DNA of 5,667 nucleotides from Candidatus Bathyarchaeota archaeon (GTDB lineage Archaea; Thermoproteota; Bathyarchaeia; TCS64), in the NCBI GenBank assembly GCA_937877765.1, contig CALGBN010000359.1, forward strand, positions 1 to 5,667, read 5' to 3'. Positions 5,518-5,667 of the stretch are shown one piece after another. Made by a program: the position numbers and the translations under genes. Under the pieces are notes generated by a model. The model was not told the origin of the DNA and did no database searches. It saw only the letters and a list, made by a program, of their open reading frames with translations. Numbering within the stretch: position 1 is the first letter of the stretch; each line of letters begins with the position of its first letter.

Positions 5518-5667
5518 ATGGGTTTACGAAACAGGAAAACGAAAACAGTTGCGGAACGTTGGCAGGAAAGTTTGGATGATTTGGCGGAGAGTACCGCCTA
5601 TCAGTATAAGCATGAGCTTGATGAATTTTTAGAGTGGGCGGGTGAAACTCCCGAATCCCTTGTGGAG
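5518..5667 (+). CDS. Tyrosine recombinase / integrase-like protein, N-terminal part only
   Basis: Fifty codons are visible before the window ends, beginning MGLRNRKTKTVAERWQESLDD. The stretch WQESLDDLAESTAYQYKHEL and then LDEFLEWAGETPESL resembles the N-terminal SAM-like core-binding domain of tyrosine recombinases. The pattern is a helix, an S-T-x-x-Y turn, and a second helix ending in a W-x-G-x-x-P-E-x-L segment. The catalytic domain lies beyond 5667, so no Arg, His or Tyr can be checked. It reads in the same direction as rlmE, 54 bases downstream, with its own GGTGA ribosome site. It is not a close copy of the recombinase at 31-676: that protein has about 60 extra residues before the equivalent domain and little identity in it. 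The family call rests on pattern recognition over a short segment. Other helical DNA-binding proteins remain possible. Confidence 0.62.
   Translation, partial: MGLRNRKTKTVAERWQESLDDLAESTAYQYKHELDEFLEWAGETPESLVE

Noticed and set aside
1..5667. CRISPR array, restriction-modification, toxin-antitoxin or other defence island
   Set aside because: No regular repeat-spacer pattern is present. The two methyltransferases are RNA-modification enzymes (Trm1, RlmE) with diagnostic motifs and are not DNA methylases.
31..5667. A complete integrated element with att sites between the two recombinases
   Set aside because: I saw no matching long direct repeats at the two ends and no tRNA gene, and the interior consists of core cellular genes.

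Overview
The window most likely comes from an archaeon, assembled from metagenomic or other short-read data. It carries an archaeal-type Trm1 tRNA methyltransferase with a four-Cys zinc site, an RlmE/FtsJ rRNA methyltransferase, a rubrerythrin typical of anaerobes, and a malate/lactate dehydrogenase of the Ldh2 family. Several starts lack a Shine-Dalgarno match but have AT-rich TATA-like boxes at archaeal promoter distance. Two tyrosine recombinases of the kind common in TACK and Asgard archaea also fit. I cannot name the lineage from this sequence alone. The first 30 bases are not biological: they match the end of the Illumina Nextera transposase adapter, so position 31 is a fragment or contig end.

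Layout. 1-30 is adapter. 31-676 (-) is the first 215 codons of a tyrosine recombinase, cut off by the contig end after the first catalytic Arg. A short divergent spacer with a nearly symmetric TATA-like box follows. 722-1762 (+) is a threonine aldolase with an uncertain start. 1801-2841 (+) is an Ldh2-family oxidoreductase. 2864-4051 (+) is Trm1. 4061-4564 (-) is rubrerythrin, converging on trm1 with 9 bases between stop codons. 4565-4749 is a 185-base divergent promoter region. 4750-5463 (+) is RlmE. 5518-5667 (+) is the N-terminus of a second tyrosine recombinase, running off the window.

How the genes relate. The three plus-strand genes at 722-4051 are separated by 38 and 22 bases and could be co-transcribed, although the first spacer has terminator- and promoter-like features. 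They do not form one obvious pathway: amino-acid cleavage, 2-hydroxyacid oxidoreduction and tRNA modification. Rubrerythrin (peroxide detoxification) and rlmE (ribosome maturation) diverge from a shared spacer containing repeated GTTGAT/ATCAAC elements beside TATA-like boxes.

I found no convincing new defence, mobile or biosynthetic system. The observations most worth following are the contaminated contig edge, the doubtful aldolase 5' end, the symmetric promoter between recombinase and aldolase, the two outward-facing recombinases, and strong patches of third-codon-position bias inside single genes.
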